Part shown: piece by piece, positions 17,938 through 26,520 of the stretch
Position numbering within the stretch: the stretch's first letter is position 1
Layout: each line of letters opens with the position of its first letter
Source of the DNA: AP-15 sp963755435
Lineage (GTDB): Bacteria > Pseudomonadota > Alphaproteobacteria > ATCC43930 > CGMCC-115725
Assembly: GCA_963755435.1 (NCBI GenBank)
Contig: CAVWJX010000003.1
Location: forward strand, 496,001 to 560,000
DNA length: 64,000 nt
Direction: 5' to 3'
The notes under the pieces: model-generated
Told to the model about the DNA's origin: nothing
The model's input: the letters and a program-made list of their open reading frames with translations, nothing else
Databases searched by the model: none
Position numbers and translations under genes: made by a program

Positions 17938-18252
17938 CTAGTCGGGGTTCTTGCCTTCAATCGAATTTTCGAGGAGCGCTCCGGTCTTGGCGTCGATCCC
18001 GACCTCGTGCGTCTTGCCTGCCACCTTGACGTCGAACGAATAGCGCAGCCCGCTGGCGCCTGCCTCCTTCTCCAGTTCTTCGGCGGTAATGCGGCCCGGC
18101 ACCGCCTTGAGCGCAGCGGCTCGGGCTTGTTGCAGGCTGACCGTCGCCTCCCCGGCATATTGCTGCCCGGTCAGGGTCAGCGCCGCAGCCGGCCCGCCGG
18201 CGAGTGCCATACCCGCTGCCGCGATCAGTCCAACAATCGCCAGTTTGATCAT
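17938..18252 (-). CDS. Secreted PepSY-domain protein
   Basis: A small protein of 104 residues. A signal peptide (MIKLAIVGLIAAAGMALAGG, cleavage after A-A-A) is followed by one PepSY domain: VSLQQARAAALKAVPGRI, then LEKEAGASGLRYSFDV and HEVGIDAKTGALLENS. PepSY modules occur in protease pro-regions and in periplasmic two-component-linked proteins and are thought to restrain peptidases. The ATG at 18252 is preferred over one 12 bases upstream because GGAAGA is placed correctly for it. It stands alone, downstream of the GT39 gene. Confidence 0.8.
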   Translation of the reverse strand: MIKLAIVGLIAAAGMALAGGPAAALTLTGQQYAGEATVSLQQARAAALKAVPGRITAEELEKEAGASGLRYSFDVKVAGKTHEVGIDAKTGALLENSIEGKNPD

Positions 18253-18378
18253 TTGATCTTCCATTATTACATATCAAGCCATTGTCGTGCTTGCTCGACA
18301 TGGGGCCGTCGGATGACGCCGGCATGTCCGGGGGGTGAATTTGCCGTAACCTCCAGCACGACGCCAACGCGCGCGGAT

Positions 18379-18409
18379 GCTCGCCCAACTCGTACAGAGG
18401 CGAGCTTTT
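18379..18409. terminator. Hairpin at the end of the GT39 gene
   Basis: A 7-bp stem GCTCGCC/GGCGAGC with a 13-base loop sits directly after the GT39 stop codon. The T-run lies on the plus-strand side (GCTTTTAA), so the direction of any termination is uncertain. Confidence 0.35.
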
Positions 18410-20003
18410 AAGGGCGTGCCACCCCGCCGGCGAGCGCGTCCGGGTGGGACGATGACGGCGCCGTCTGGCTGATCGCGGTCGGCTCGTCAAACTGCCACAG
18501 GATGATATAGCGGCCCACCGACTTTTCGCTGGCTGCCCGGCCCAGTCCGTCGAGATTGTCGCGGAAGGCCTCCGCCGTCTGCTTTTTGGCGGCCTGTCCG
18601 GTCCGGCCATAGACCGCCCACAGCTGATGGCCGGGTGCCAGCCGCAGGGCCTCGGGCAGCTTCCAGGTCAAGACCACCCCGTCATCGGCCAAGCCGGTGC
18701 GGGCGGCAAACGTCGACAGCACGAAATAGGAATAATAGTTGTCGAGCAGCACCACATCGCCCGGCCGGGCATTGGCGGCGAGGTCTTTGGCCACCAGGTC
18801 CCAGCGCGGCTTGGTCTCGAAGCGATAATAGGGGGCGAGGTTGATCAGGCAGGCCGCAGCCAGCGCCGCCGCCGCGGCGGCCAGCGGTGCCGATGCGAGC
18901 CGGCCGAGACCGGCGCCGGCAAAAATGAAAAAGGGTGCGGCACTCCACGCGAAATAGCGCGGCACCATCACCGGTACGAACAGCGAGACCAGCACCAACC
19001 CCAGCGGCAGCACCAGCGCGGCACTGCCGAGAACCGCCAGCACCGCCGGATCGCGGCGCAGCCGCCACGCACCCCAGAGCGCCATCGCCGCGACCGCGAC
19101 GGCGAGCCCCGGAACGGTGGCGGGCAAGAGCCTGAAGGTGATGAAGGTCGAAATCCGCAACAGGTAGACCGGGGCGATGATCGCCCACATCGTCTTCAGG
19201 GTGGCTGCCGGCGCCCAGCCCGCGCCGTAGAAGACCGCGCCCCGGCTGGCGAAATAGAGCCAGAGGAAGGCGGGCAACCAGAGGGCGACTACCAGAACCT
19301 GGATCATCGCCCAATTGCGCAGGAAGGCGCCTCTGTGACGCCCGGCGCGCCAGGCGATCGCCACCGCGCCGAGATTGGCGGCAACGAGCCAGGGTACTGC
19401 GACATTGAGCACGTCGAGCGCCGCCGCGGTGCCGAGGCCATAGGCGAGCCAAGCACCGCGCAAGCCGCCCGCCCGGCGCAAGGTCGAGGCCGCCGCGGCC
19501 GGATCCTGGGCCAGCCGCACCAGTCCCCAGAGGGCCACGAGGATCAGGCAGGAGACCAGGGTATAGGAGCGCGCCTCCTGACCGAACTGGATCTCGAACG
19601 GCGATGCCGCCATCAATAATCCGGCGATGAGGCCGCTTCGCCGGCCGGCCGCCCGGCTGCCGATGGCGCAGCAGAGGGCGGCGCCAAGCGCCCCGAACAG
19701 CGCCGAGGGCAGGCGCAGCAGCCATTGCGAGGTGCCGAATTTGGCCACCAGCCACAGCAGCAGGAAATAGCTCGGATAATGCTTGTTGCGCAGCGAGTCG
19801 GCGACGAGGTCGTGCAGGCTCGAGGTCGCCCGGCGCAGGGTCGCGATCTCGTCGAGCCAGAACGGCTTGTCGCCGAGCCCGTGGAGCCGCAAGGCCAGGG
19901 CCAGAGCGCCGATCGCCGCCGGCAAGGCCCAGGGCGGCGGCGGCGCCAGCCCCCGTTCGAAGCTGCGGCGAACGCGCGGCATTAGCGAAGTGAGAGCAGC
20001 CAT
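18408..20003 (-). CDS. GT39-family (ArnT/PMT-like) integral membrane glycosyltransferase
   Basis: A 531-residue membrane protein with about 10-12 helices. The first luminal loop carries FWLDEIATLR, the Asp-Glu pair that is catalytic in the ArnT/PMT class. KHYPSYFLLLWLVAKFG and FGQEARSYTL are also typical. A soluble C-terminal domain of ~130 residues follows. Such enzymes transfer a sugar from a polyprenyl phosphate to lipid or protein on the periplasmic face. The start MAALTSLMPRV at 20003 is preferred to the longer frame. No partner genes for donor synthesis are adjacent. Confidence 0.8.
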   Translation of the reverse strand: MAALTSLMPRVRRSFERGLAPPPPWALPAAIGALALALRLHGLGDKPFWLDEIATLRRATSSLHDLVADSLRNKHYPSYFLLLWLVAKFGTSQWLLRLPSALFGALGAALCCAIGSRAAGRRSGLIAGLLMAASPFEIQFGQEARSYTLVSCLILVALWGLVRLAQDPAAAASTLRRAGGLRGAWLAYGLGTAAALDVLNVAVPWLVAANLGAVAIAWRAGRHRGAFLRNWAMIQVLVVALWLPAFLWLYFASRGAVFYGAGWAPAATLKTMWAIIAPVYLLRISTFITFRLLPATVPGLAVAVAAMALWGAWRLRRDPAVLAVLGSAALVLPLGLVLVSLFVPVMVPRYFAWSAAPFFIFAGAGLGRLASAPLAAAAAALAAACLINLAPYYRFETKPRWDLVAKDLAANARPGDVVLLDNYYSYFVLSTFAARTGLADDGVVLTWKLPEALRLAPGHQLWAVYGRTGQAAKKQTAEAFRDNLDGLGRAASEKSVGRYIILWQFDEPTAISQTAPSSSHPDALAGGVARP

Positions 20004-20420
20004 CCCCGATCCGGAACAAAGGCTGCGCCGGCGCGGCGCACCCGTGATGTTAGGCCCGTGGCGGCGGGCCCATCCCTGCCGCAATGCAGCATCGCGCCAG
20101 TGTCATTGCAGCGGCGGGCGGCGGCTACTCAGAGCGGGCGGGCCTGCGTGTCGGCTTTCTCGCGGGCGGCGGTGCGGAACCTCGCTGCGGCGTCGATCCG
20201 TGGAAGCCGCGGGCGCTTACCCTGGAACAACGCGGCCAGAGTGAGGACCTGGATGTTCGGCGCCTGCTCGAACGGCCCTTCCCCCCGGGGGGCGGAGAAG
20301 GTTGCGGTGAGGTGAGGGAGCCCAAAGCGCGCGCGGGCACCACCTCACCCTCGCCCGCGCTGGCGCGACGGGTTCCCTCGCTCTCTGCCCGCAAGGGCAA
20401 AGAGGGCGATTTCGCGTCGC
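20004..20420. other. Gene-free stretch with a GC-rich dispersed-type repeat
   Basis: This 417-base gap separates two minus-strand genes. The part from ~20277 holds an imperfect hairpin (CCTTCCCCCCGGGGGG, then GGAGAAGG, 20277-20301) followed by purine/pyrimidine-biased tracts (GTGAGGTGAGGGAGCCC and CACCTCACCCTCGCCC). Related tracts occur at 29945-29967 and 59800-59860. No coding frame looked real. Confidence 0.45.
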
Positions 20421-21428
20421 TCACCCCAGCACTTCGCGGTTGACGACGTTGTCGCGGTTGGGCTTGCCGTCGAGCACGCTGAGGAGGTTCTGCACGGTGG
20501 TGACCGCCATGCGCTCGACCGCCTCGCGGGTGACCCCGGCGACATGCGGGGCGGCGACGAAATTTTCGAGGCTAAGCAGCGGGTTGTCCCTGGGAGTCGG
20601 CTCCTCGACGAAGACGTCGAGGGCGGCGCCGGCGATGCGGTTCGCCTTCAGCGCGTCGTAGAGTGCGGTTTCGTCGATGATGCCGCCGCGCGCGGTGTTG
20701 ACGATGAAGGCGGAGCGCTTCATCTGCCCGAGCCGGGCGGCGTCGAAGAGGCCGACCGTCTCCGGCGTCTTCGGGCAGTGGATCGTGATGAAATCGGCGC
20801 GCGCCACCGCGGCGTCGAGATCGCCGACCGGCTCGTAGCCCATGCCGCGGATCGTCTCCGAATACATATAGGGGTCGTAGACCAGGACGTTCATCTCCAT
20901 CGCCGCGAACCGCTTGGCCGATCGGGTGCCGATCTTGCCAAAGCCGACGATCAGCACGGTCTTGCCGTAGAGGTCGGCCGGCATCTCGTGATAGCGGTCG
21001 TGCCAGCGGCCTTCCTTGACCAGCCGGTCCATCGCCGCACCGCGCCGCGCCAGGTTCATCAACAGATAGACCCCGGCCTCGGCGACGCTGACCGAGTTGG
21101 CGGTGCCGGCGATCATCAGCGGGATGCGGCGGCGGGTCAGCGCCGGCACGTCGACTGCGTCATAGCCGACGCCGATGCGGGCCACGACTTCGAGATTTGG
21201 CCCGGCGTCGAGCTCGGGATCGCTGAACGGCGTCACCGACAAGGCCACCCCGGCCACATCCTCGAGCAGCCGGTGCAGCTCGGCCTTCGGGCCGGTCGTC
21301 TGATACGGCACGCCCTCGACATCCTCGCGCGCCTCGACGATCGCCCAGCCGGCCTTGGCCAAGGTCGTCGGCAGCAGCAGCTTCTTGCGGTTGGTGGCGC
21401 CCGTCGTGCCGCGATCGGTTGTGTTCAC
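20421..21428 (-). CDS. D-3-phosphoglycerate dehydrogenase-like 2-hydroxyacid dehydrogenase
   Basis: A 335-residue NAD-dependent enzyme. The substrate domain holds ARIGVGYDAVDVPAL. The NAD loop is VLIVGFGKIGTRSAKRF (G-x-G-x-x-G intact). The catalytic Arg lies in VNTARGGIIDE, the Glu in LDVFVEEPTP, and the His in AAPHVAGVT. This triad is complete, so it should be active. The start is a GTG at 21428 with AAGGCGG before it. SerA-like enzymes of this size without an ACT domain often act on sugar-derived 2-hydroxy acids and not on phosphoglycerate. It is divergent from the related gene at 21517, 88 bases away. Confidence 0.88.
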   Translation of the reverse strand: MNTTDRGTTGATNRKKLLLPTTLAKAGWAIVEAREDVEGVPYQTTGPKAELHRLLEDVAGVALSVTPFSDPELDAGPNLEVVARIGVGYDAVDVPALTRRRIPLMIAGTANSVSVAEAGVYLLMNLARRGAAMDRLVKEGRWHDRYHEMPADLYGKTVLIVGFGKIGTRSAKRFAAMEMNVLVYDPYMYSETIRGMGYEPVGDLDAAVARADFITIHCPKTPETVGLFDAARLGQMKRSAFIVNTARGGIIDETALYDALKANRIAGAALDVFVEEPTPRDNPLLSLENFVAAPHVAGVTREAVERMAVTTVQNLLSVLDGKPNRDNVVNREVLG

Positions 21429-21516
21429 CCGCCTTCTCCCCAGCGAATTTCGCGCCTGCCGAGCCTACAATGCCGATGGCTGTCGCTGCCAGTCTTGCCC
21501 GAAGGAGGATCCCGCC

Positions 21517-22486
21517 ATGCCGACGCAATTCCTGATGCTGCCGCCGCAGAATGCGAAGACGCGCGAATGGGGTGCTCGCCTCGCCAGCGAGCTGCCCGAG
21601 TTGGACGTGATCGTCGCCGAGGATCGGGCCCAAGCCGAGCGCGCGATCGCCACCGCCGAGGCCGCCTTTGGCACCATCCCCCCCGAATTGCTGCGCCAGG
21701 CCCAGCGTCTCGAATGGCTGCAGGCGCCGCAGGCCGCACCACCGGCCGGCTTTTACTACCCGGAGCTGATCGCCCACTCGGTCCAGATCACCAATTTCCG
21801 CGAAATCTACAATGACCATATCGGCGCCCATGTGATGGCCTTTGTGCTGGCCTTTGCTCGCGGCCTGCAGCGCTACATCCCGCAGCAATTGCGCCGCGAA
21901 TGGAAAAAGCCGGCGCAGAACGAGGGGGTGGTCCATCTGCCCGAGGCGACGGCGCTGATCGTCGGCGTCGGCGGCATCGGCAGCGAGATCGCGCGGCTTT
22001 GTGCCGCCTTCGGCATCCGCGTTTTGGGTGTCGACGAGCGTCGTCGCGACACGCCGCCAGGGGTCGCCGAACTGCATCGCGCCGACGAGTTGGATGTGCT
22101 GTTGCCGCAGGCCGATTTCGTGATCCTGACCGTGCCGCACACCCCGGAGACCGAGGGGTTCATGAACCGGGCGCGCTTCCGCGAGATGAAGAAGACTGCG
22201 TTCTTCATCAACATCGGCCGCGGGCGCACGACCAGGCTCGACGACCTCGCCGCCGCGGTCGAGGTCGGGCGAAATCGCCGGCGCCGGGCTCGATGTGTTC
22301 GAGGAGGAGCCGCTGCCCGCCGGCCACAAATTGTGGACCCTGCCCGGCGTGTTGTTGACCCCGCACACCGCCGGCTACGGCCCCTACCTCGACGAACGCC
22401 GCTACGCGGTAATCCTCGACAATTGCCGTCGCTTCCTCGCCGGCCAACCCCTGCGCAACCTCGTCGACAAGGCGCACTGGTTCTGA
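21517..22486 (+). pseudogene. D-2-hydroxyacid dehydrogenase (GhrA-like), one +1 shift near the C-terminus
   Basis: The ATG at 21517 follows AAGGAGG. The first 250 residues are intact: substrate domain, the loop ALIVGVGGIGSEIARLC, and FINIGRGRTTRLDD with the catalytic Arg. Near 22268 the sequence GTCGGGCGAAATC stands for GTCGGCGAAATC; one extra G shifts to the frame that gives GAGLDVFEEEPLP and the catalytic His in TPHTAGYGP. Correcting it gives a 322-residue enzyme. Glyoxylate/hydroxypyruvate reductase activity is the usual role of this subgroup. The position of the single break in a GGG run suggests an over-call. Confidence 0.75.
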
Positions 22487-22653
22487 GAACGCAGCGGGCC
22501 AACAATTTTGTTTCTGGTTCGTCTTGGGCGAGCTTGAGAGATATTGAATCTGCGTACCAATTAAAAGCAGGGTGCGATAACATGATTCTATCGTCGCTCG
22601 CATTTGGGTAGCAACCCGGATTGCCGTTTGGCGTCGAGACGCTGTGGTGCAAC

Positions 22654-23422
22654 ATGCGCAGATTCGATAGTCAGGAACTCTATATCAACTCCTACGGTCT
22701 GTATTTCGCGATCCGTTATTTGGACGCTGGTTCGCAGATGCCGATCGGCGGTATGGCACCAAAGATAATCTCGCAGCTTCAGTTAGTACGCCACGATCTC
22801 GAAAGCCTCGGGCTGCGGTTTTCGATCATTCAAGTCGATAGGATCATTCTGGCCCTCACCGCCACGCAGACGCAATTGACAGAGAATGTTTGCAACCAAC
22901 TCGGCAATCTCATGCAGCGGATAATCGACGAACTGCATGAAACATATTGCCTCATACTCAACCCCGACAAAGTGGAGGTTTTTTGATCCTCCAGAGCCGC
23001 TGTTCGGCGATCGAGTAAACACTCATTTTCGCAGCGCCGCGCATGACATCGAAGAAGCCGGGAAATGCTTGGCGCTACGTAGGGCAACGGCGTGCGTTTC
23101 GCACCTAATGCGCATTTTGGAAATTGGCTTAAGCAGTCTCGCCCAAGCCTTATCCGTACCGTTCGCGAACACAAACTGGAACACGATTATCGATCAAATT
23201 GAGAAACAAATCAGATCTCTATCGTCCGCGACGCATGGAATTGGTTGGAAAGTAGATCAACAATTCTATTCTGAGGCGGCAGTACATTTTCGGGTTCTTA
23301 AAGATGCGTGGCGCAACCATGCCGTGCACGTCAGAGAGCGGTACGAGGAGGAAAAAGCGGAGGCGATATTCCGAAGTACGCGGGACTTTATGTGCGATCT
23401 CGCCGAGAGACTTCATGAGTAA
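22654..23422 (+). pseudogene. Hypothetical protein with HEPN-like Rx4H motif, one +1 shift in a T6 tract
   Basis: Two frames join at the T-run 22979-22984: with five T in place of six the sequence reads V-E-V-F-D-P-P-E-P-L-F-G without a break, giving ~256 residues. The C-terminal half is helical and carries KDAWRNHAVHVRERY; R-N-x3-H fits the HEPN ribonuclease signature (Arg, polar residue, then His). The first half has no recognised domain. GC content is lower than in the genes on both sides, a sign of acquisition. No partner MNT nucleotidyltransferase was seen. The assignment to HEPN rests on the motif and helical character only. Confidence 0.5.
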
Positions 23423-23530
23423 GAAGACCATCATCCCGGTCCGATTGAGGCGCCATCTTATGGAATAGGCGATCAAACGCCTCGGGCCGTTTTGCGTCTC
23501 TTTCTCGATGTTGTGGCGCGATGGGACTGG

Positions 23531-24115
23531 CTATAGCGCGCGGCGCGCCTTCAGGGCGGCGGTCAGGGTGCCGTCGTCGAGATAGTCGAGTTCGCCGCCG
23601 ATCGGGACGCCTTGGGCCAGGCGGGTGAGCTTGACGTCGCGGCCGGCGACACGGTCGGCCAGATAATGCGCAGTGGTCTGGCCTTCGACGGTCGCGTTGA
23701 GCGCCAAAATCAGCTCCTGGCCGGGTTCGAGGCGGGCCAGCAGCCGATCGATGGAGAGGTCTTCGGGGCCGACGCCGTCGAGCGCCGAGAGCGTTCCGCC
23801 CAGCACGTGATAGCGGCCGCGAAAGGCGCCGGTGCGCTCGAGCGCCCAGAGATCGGCCAAATCCTCGACGACGCAGATGACGCCGCCGTCGCGGGCCGGG
23901 TCGCGGCAGATCGCGCACGGCTCGATGGTGTCGAGATTGCCGCAGACCGGGCACGGGCGGATCGCCTCGGCCGCCCGCGCCAGCGCCGCAGCCAGCGGGT
24001 CGAGCAGGCTTTCGCGTCGCTTGATCAGGTGGAGGGCCGCGCGCCGCGCCGAGCGGGGCCCAAGCCCCGGCAATCTGGCGAGCAGCTGGATCAGCGCGTC
24101 GAGTTCGGCGGACAA
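23531..24115 (-). CDS. recR: Recombination mediator RecR
   Basis: A 194-residue protein with the RecR order: helix-hairpin-helix (LARLPGLGPRSARRAALHL), the C4 zinc finger Cys55/58/67/70 (CPVCGN and CAIC), then a Toprim domain (ICVVEDLADLWALE, and L-x-L-A-L-N-A-T-V-E-G) and the C-terminal LAQGVPIGGELDYLDDGT. It acts with RecF and RecO to load RecA on gapped DNA. The start is a TTG at 24115, four bases after the ybaB stop, so it is coupled to ybaB. The order dnaX-ybaB-recR is the standard bacterial one. Confidence 0.95.
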   Translation of the reverse strand: MSAELDALIQLLARLPGLGPRSARRAALHLIKRRESLLDPLAAALARAAEAIRPCPVCGNLDTIEPCAICRDPARDGGVICVVEDLADLWALERTGAFRGRYHVLGGTLSALDGVGPEDLSIDRLLARLEPGQELILALNATVEGQTTAHYLADRVAGRDVKLTRLAQGVPIGGELDYLDDGTLTAALKARRAL

Positions 24116-24119
24116 GTGG

Positions 24120-24443
24120 TCAGAACGGCAGCTTCATGCCTCCCGGCAGCGACAGGCCGCCGGTCAGCTTCTGCATCTCCTCCTCCGAATAGGCGGCGAC
24201 CTTGCGCCGGGCGTCGGCAAAGGCGGCGACGATCAGATCTTCCAGCACTTCGACCTCGGCCGGATCGAGCAGCGACTTGTCGATCCTGACGCTCTTGACG
24301 TCGCTCTTGCCGTTCAGGATCAAGCTGACCATGCCGCCGCCAGCGACCCCGGTCATCTCGACGGCTTCGAGCTGGGCCTGCATCTCGGCCATCTTTTCCT
24401 GCATGGCCTGCGCCTGCTTCATCAGCTGACCGATGTTTTTCAT
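24120..24443 (-). CDS. ybaB: YbaB/EbfC nucleoid-associated protein
   Basis: A 107-residue protein beginning MKNIGQLMKQAQAMQEKMAE, with V-E-M-T-G-V-A-G-G-G-M-V in the middle and the ending LTGGLSLPGGMKLPF, all hallmarks of YbaB/EbfC. The family forms dimers that bind DNA without strong sequence preference. AAAGGACAG precedes the ATG. It lies 11 bases after dnaX and 4 bases before recR. Confidence 0.95.
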   Translation of the reverse strand: MKNIGQLMKQAQAMQEKMAEMQAQLEAVEMTGVAGGGMVSLILNGKSDVKSVRIDKSLLDPAEVEVLEDLIVAAFADARRKVAAYSEEEMQKLTGGLSLPGGMKLPF

Positions 24444-24454
24444 GATCTGTCCTT

Positions 24455-26269
24455 TTACGGGTTGGCCTCGTCCGGGTTGTCCGCTTCGGGGTTGGCCTCG
24501 TCGGTGTCCGCTTCGGGTTCGGCGGCGGCGGCAAAGCGCTCGCGCACCGCGGCGATGGTAGCACCGGGAAAGGTTTCCAGCACCGCCTGAACCAACGGGT
24601 GCCGGGCCACCTCGTTCCGCAGCGCGCGGTCGTGCGAGGCTTCCTGCTGGCGCAGGGTCGGTTCGCCCTCGGCCTCGGAGATCGCGATCAGCCAGCGCGT
24701 CCCGGTCCACTCGCCGAGCCGCTGGCCGAGCCGGTTGGCGAGGTCGCGCGGGGCGCCGTCGGCCGGGCGCAACTCGATCCGCCCCGGCTCAAAATGGACG
24801 AGATGGCAGTGCGCGGCGAGGTGCGCGCGGATCACCGGCTCGCGCCGCTGCTCGCATAGGGAAAGCACCTCGGCGAAGCTCTGCGGCATCGGGTCCCGAG
24901 GCGGAACCGGTGCGGCCTCGGCGCGCGGCTCGGGAACTTCAATCGGCGCCCGCAACGGACTGCGGCCGGCCGATGCCGACGAGGCGATTGCCACCGGCGG
25001 GTCCAGCTGACGCGACAGCGGCATCGCAGCGCGTCCGCCGCCGGTCGCCGGGCCGGCAGGTGGGGCGGCGCGAGCCCGACCAGCCTCGCTGGCGGCATCG
25101 CTCCCGGCGCTGCAGGTCAAGCTGCGTACCAGCTCGGCCGGGGCCGGCAGATCGGCGACATAGGCAAGGCGCACCAGCACCATTTCGGCCGCCTGGATCG
25201 GCGAGGGTGCCGCCTGCACCTCGGCCAGGCCCTTCAGCAGCATCTGCCACAGGCGGACGAGCGCCGGCATCGACAGCCGCTCGGCCAGCGGCCGAGCGCG
25301 CTCGCGATCGCCTTCGAGGATCGGGTCGCCGAGGCCGGCATCGGGCGCCAGCTTGAGGCGGGTCAGAAAATGGCCGAGCTCGAGCAGATCCTGCATCACC
25401 AGCAGCGGATCGGCGCCCTCCTGATAGAGGCGGTCGAGCCGGTCGAGCGCCGCCGCCGCCTCGCCCTTCAGCACGCTTTCGAGCAGCTCGAAAACCTGGC
25501 TGCGATCGGCGATCCCGAGCATGTCGCGAACCGAGGTCTCGGTGACCCGGCCGCCGGCGAGGGCGATCGCCTGGTCGAGCAGCGAGAGGCCGTCGCGCAC
25601 CGAGCCGTCGGCGGCGCGCGCGATCAGGGCCAAGGCCTCGGGCTCGGCCTCGACTATCTCGGCCTCGGCGACGCGGCGATAGTGCTCGACCAGCAGCTCG
25701 ACCGGAACCCGGCGCAGCGCAAAGCGCTGGCAGCGCGACAGCACGGTCACCGGCACCTTGTGGATCTCGGTCGTCGCCAGCACGAAAACCGTGGCCGGTG
25801 GCGGCTCTTCGAGCGTTTTTAGGAGCGCGTCGAAGGCCTGCTTCGAGAGCATGTGCACTTCGTCGATGATGTAGATCTTGGTGCGCGCCGAGACCGGCCG
25901 ATAGCGCACCCCGTCGGTCAGGTCGCGGATCTCGCCGACCCCGGCGTGCGAGGCCGCGTCCATCTCGATCACATCGACATGGCGGTCCTCGGCGATGGCG
26001 CGGCAATGGAGGCATTCCCCGCAGGGCTCGATGGTCGGCCCGCCGGCGCCGTCGCGGCCGATGCAGTTCAAGCCGCGGGCAATGATCCGCGCGGTCGTGG
26101 TCTTGCCGACCCCGCGCACCCCGGTCAGGATAAAGGCGTGGGCCACCCGGCCGCTGGCGATCGCGTTCGACAGCGTGCGCACCATCGCCTCCTGCCCGAT
26201 CAGCTCGGCAAAGCTCTGCGGGCGGTATTTGCGGGCGAGGACGCGATAGGCGCCGGCCGGATCGCTCAT
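24455..26269 (-). CDS. dnaX: DNA polymerase III subunit tau (DnaX)
   Basis: A 604-residue clamp-loader ATPase. Walker A is GVRGVGKTTTA (residues 50-60), the zinc module uses Cys69, 83, 86 and 89, the DExH-like Walker B is IYIIDEVHMLS, and the sensor 1 / SRC motif is VLATTEIHKVPVTVLSRCQRF-like. Domain III follows, then a variable Pro/Ala-rich linker (~390-470) and a domain that binds DnaE. The C-terminus is acidic with P-E-A-D-N-P-D-E-A repeats. No obvious A-rich slippery site for a gamma form was noticed. It is the first protein gene after the SRP RNA. Confidence 0.95.
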   Translation of the reverse strand: MSDPAGAYRVLARKYRPQSFAELIGQEAMVRTLSNAIASGRVAHAFILTGVRGVGKTTTARIIARGLNCIGRDGAGGPTIEPCGECLHCRAIAEDRHVDVIEMDAASHAGVGEIRDLTDGVRYRPVSARTKIYIIDEVHMLSKQAFDALLKTLEEPPPATVFVLATTEIHKVPVTVLSRCQRFALRRVPVELLVEHYRRVAEAEIVEAEPEALALIARAADGSVRDGLSLLDQAIALAGGRVTETSVRDMLGIADRSQVFELLESVLKGEAAAALDRLDRLYQEGADPLLVMQDLLELGHFLTRLKLAPDAGLGDPILEGDRERARPLAERLSMPALVRLWQMLLKGLAEVQAAPSPIQAAEMVLVRLAYVADLPAPAELVRSLTCSAGSDAASEAGRARAAPPAGPATGGGRAAMPLSRQLDPPVAIASSASAGRSPLRAPIEVPEPRAEAAPVPPRDPMPQSFAEVLSLCEQRREPVIRAHLAAHCHLVHFEPGRIELRPADGAPRDLANRLGQRLGEWTGTRWLIAISEAEGEPTLRQQEASHDRALRNEVARHPLVQAVLETFPGATIAAVRERFAAAAEPEADTDEANPEADNPDEANP

Positions 26270-26290
26270 GTTCGAAAACCACGGGTCGAG

Positions 26291-26395
26291 GGTGGGAGAC
26301 CGGGTGAACGACCCAGGCCGGCACTCGTTACGGCTGCTTCCTTCCGGACCTGACCGGGTTGGCGAGAGGCCTGTCCGCCTCCGGGCTCCCGCACC
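26291..26395 (-). ncRNA. ffs: Signal recognition particle RNA, small bacterial (4.5S) type
   Basis: The minus strand carries the invariant SRP core GGTCAGGTCCGGAAGGAAGC, followed by AGCC. The ends pair: 5' GGTGCGGGAGCCCGG with 3' CCGGTCTCCCACC, giving one long hairpin of ~105 bases. It binds Ffh and targets nascent membrane proteins to FtsY. Location directly upstream of dnaX on the same strand is common in alphaproteobacteria and supports the call. Confidence 0.93.
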
Positions 26396-26520
26396 ACTAT
26401 ATCAGCCGCCGCCGTCTCCGAGGCAAGCTTCGAAAGCGTTCGAAAACTCGAGTGGGCGCGGCGGGGGGGGTCATGCTATTAGATGCTTATACAATCAACG
26501 CGGGACAGGCTCAAAGGCGT

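Noticed and set aside
20084..20443. A 119-codon plus-strand frame between the GT39 and dehydrogenase genes
   Set aside because: It crosses the GC-rich repeat and has no ribosome site or recognisable sequence.
22979..22984. Programmed ribosomal slippage at the T6 run in the HEPN-like gene
   Set aside because: The run lacks a slippery heptamer with a stimulatory structure, and many other +1 breaks nearby point to surplus bases in general.
24455..26269. Programmed frameshift in dnaX making a gamma subunit
   Set aside because: No A-rich slippery run with a following hairpin was seen in the linker region.
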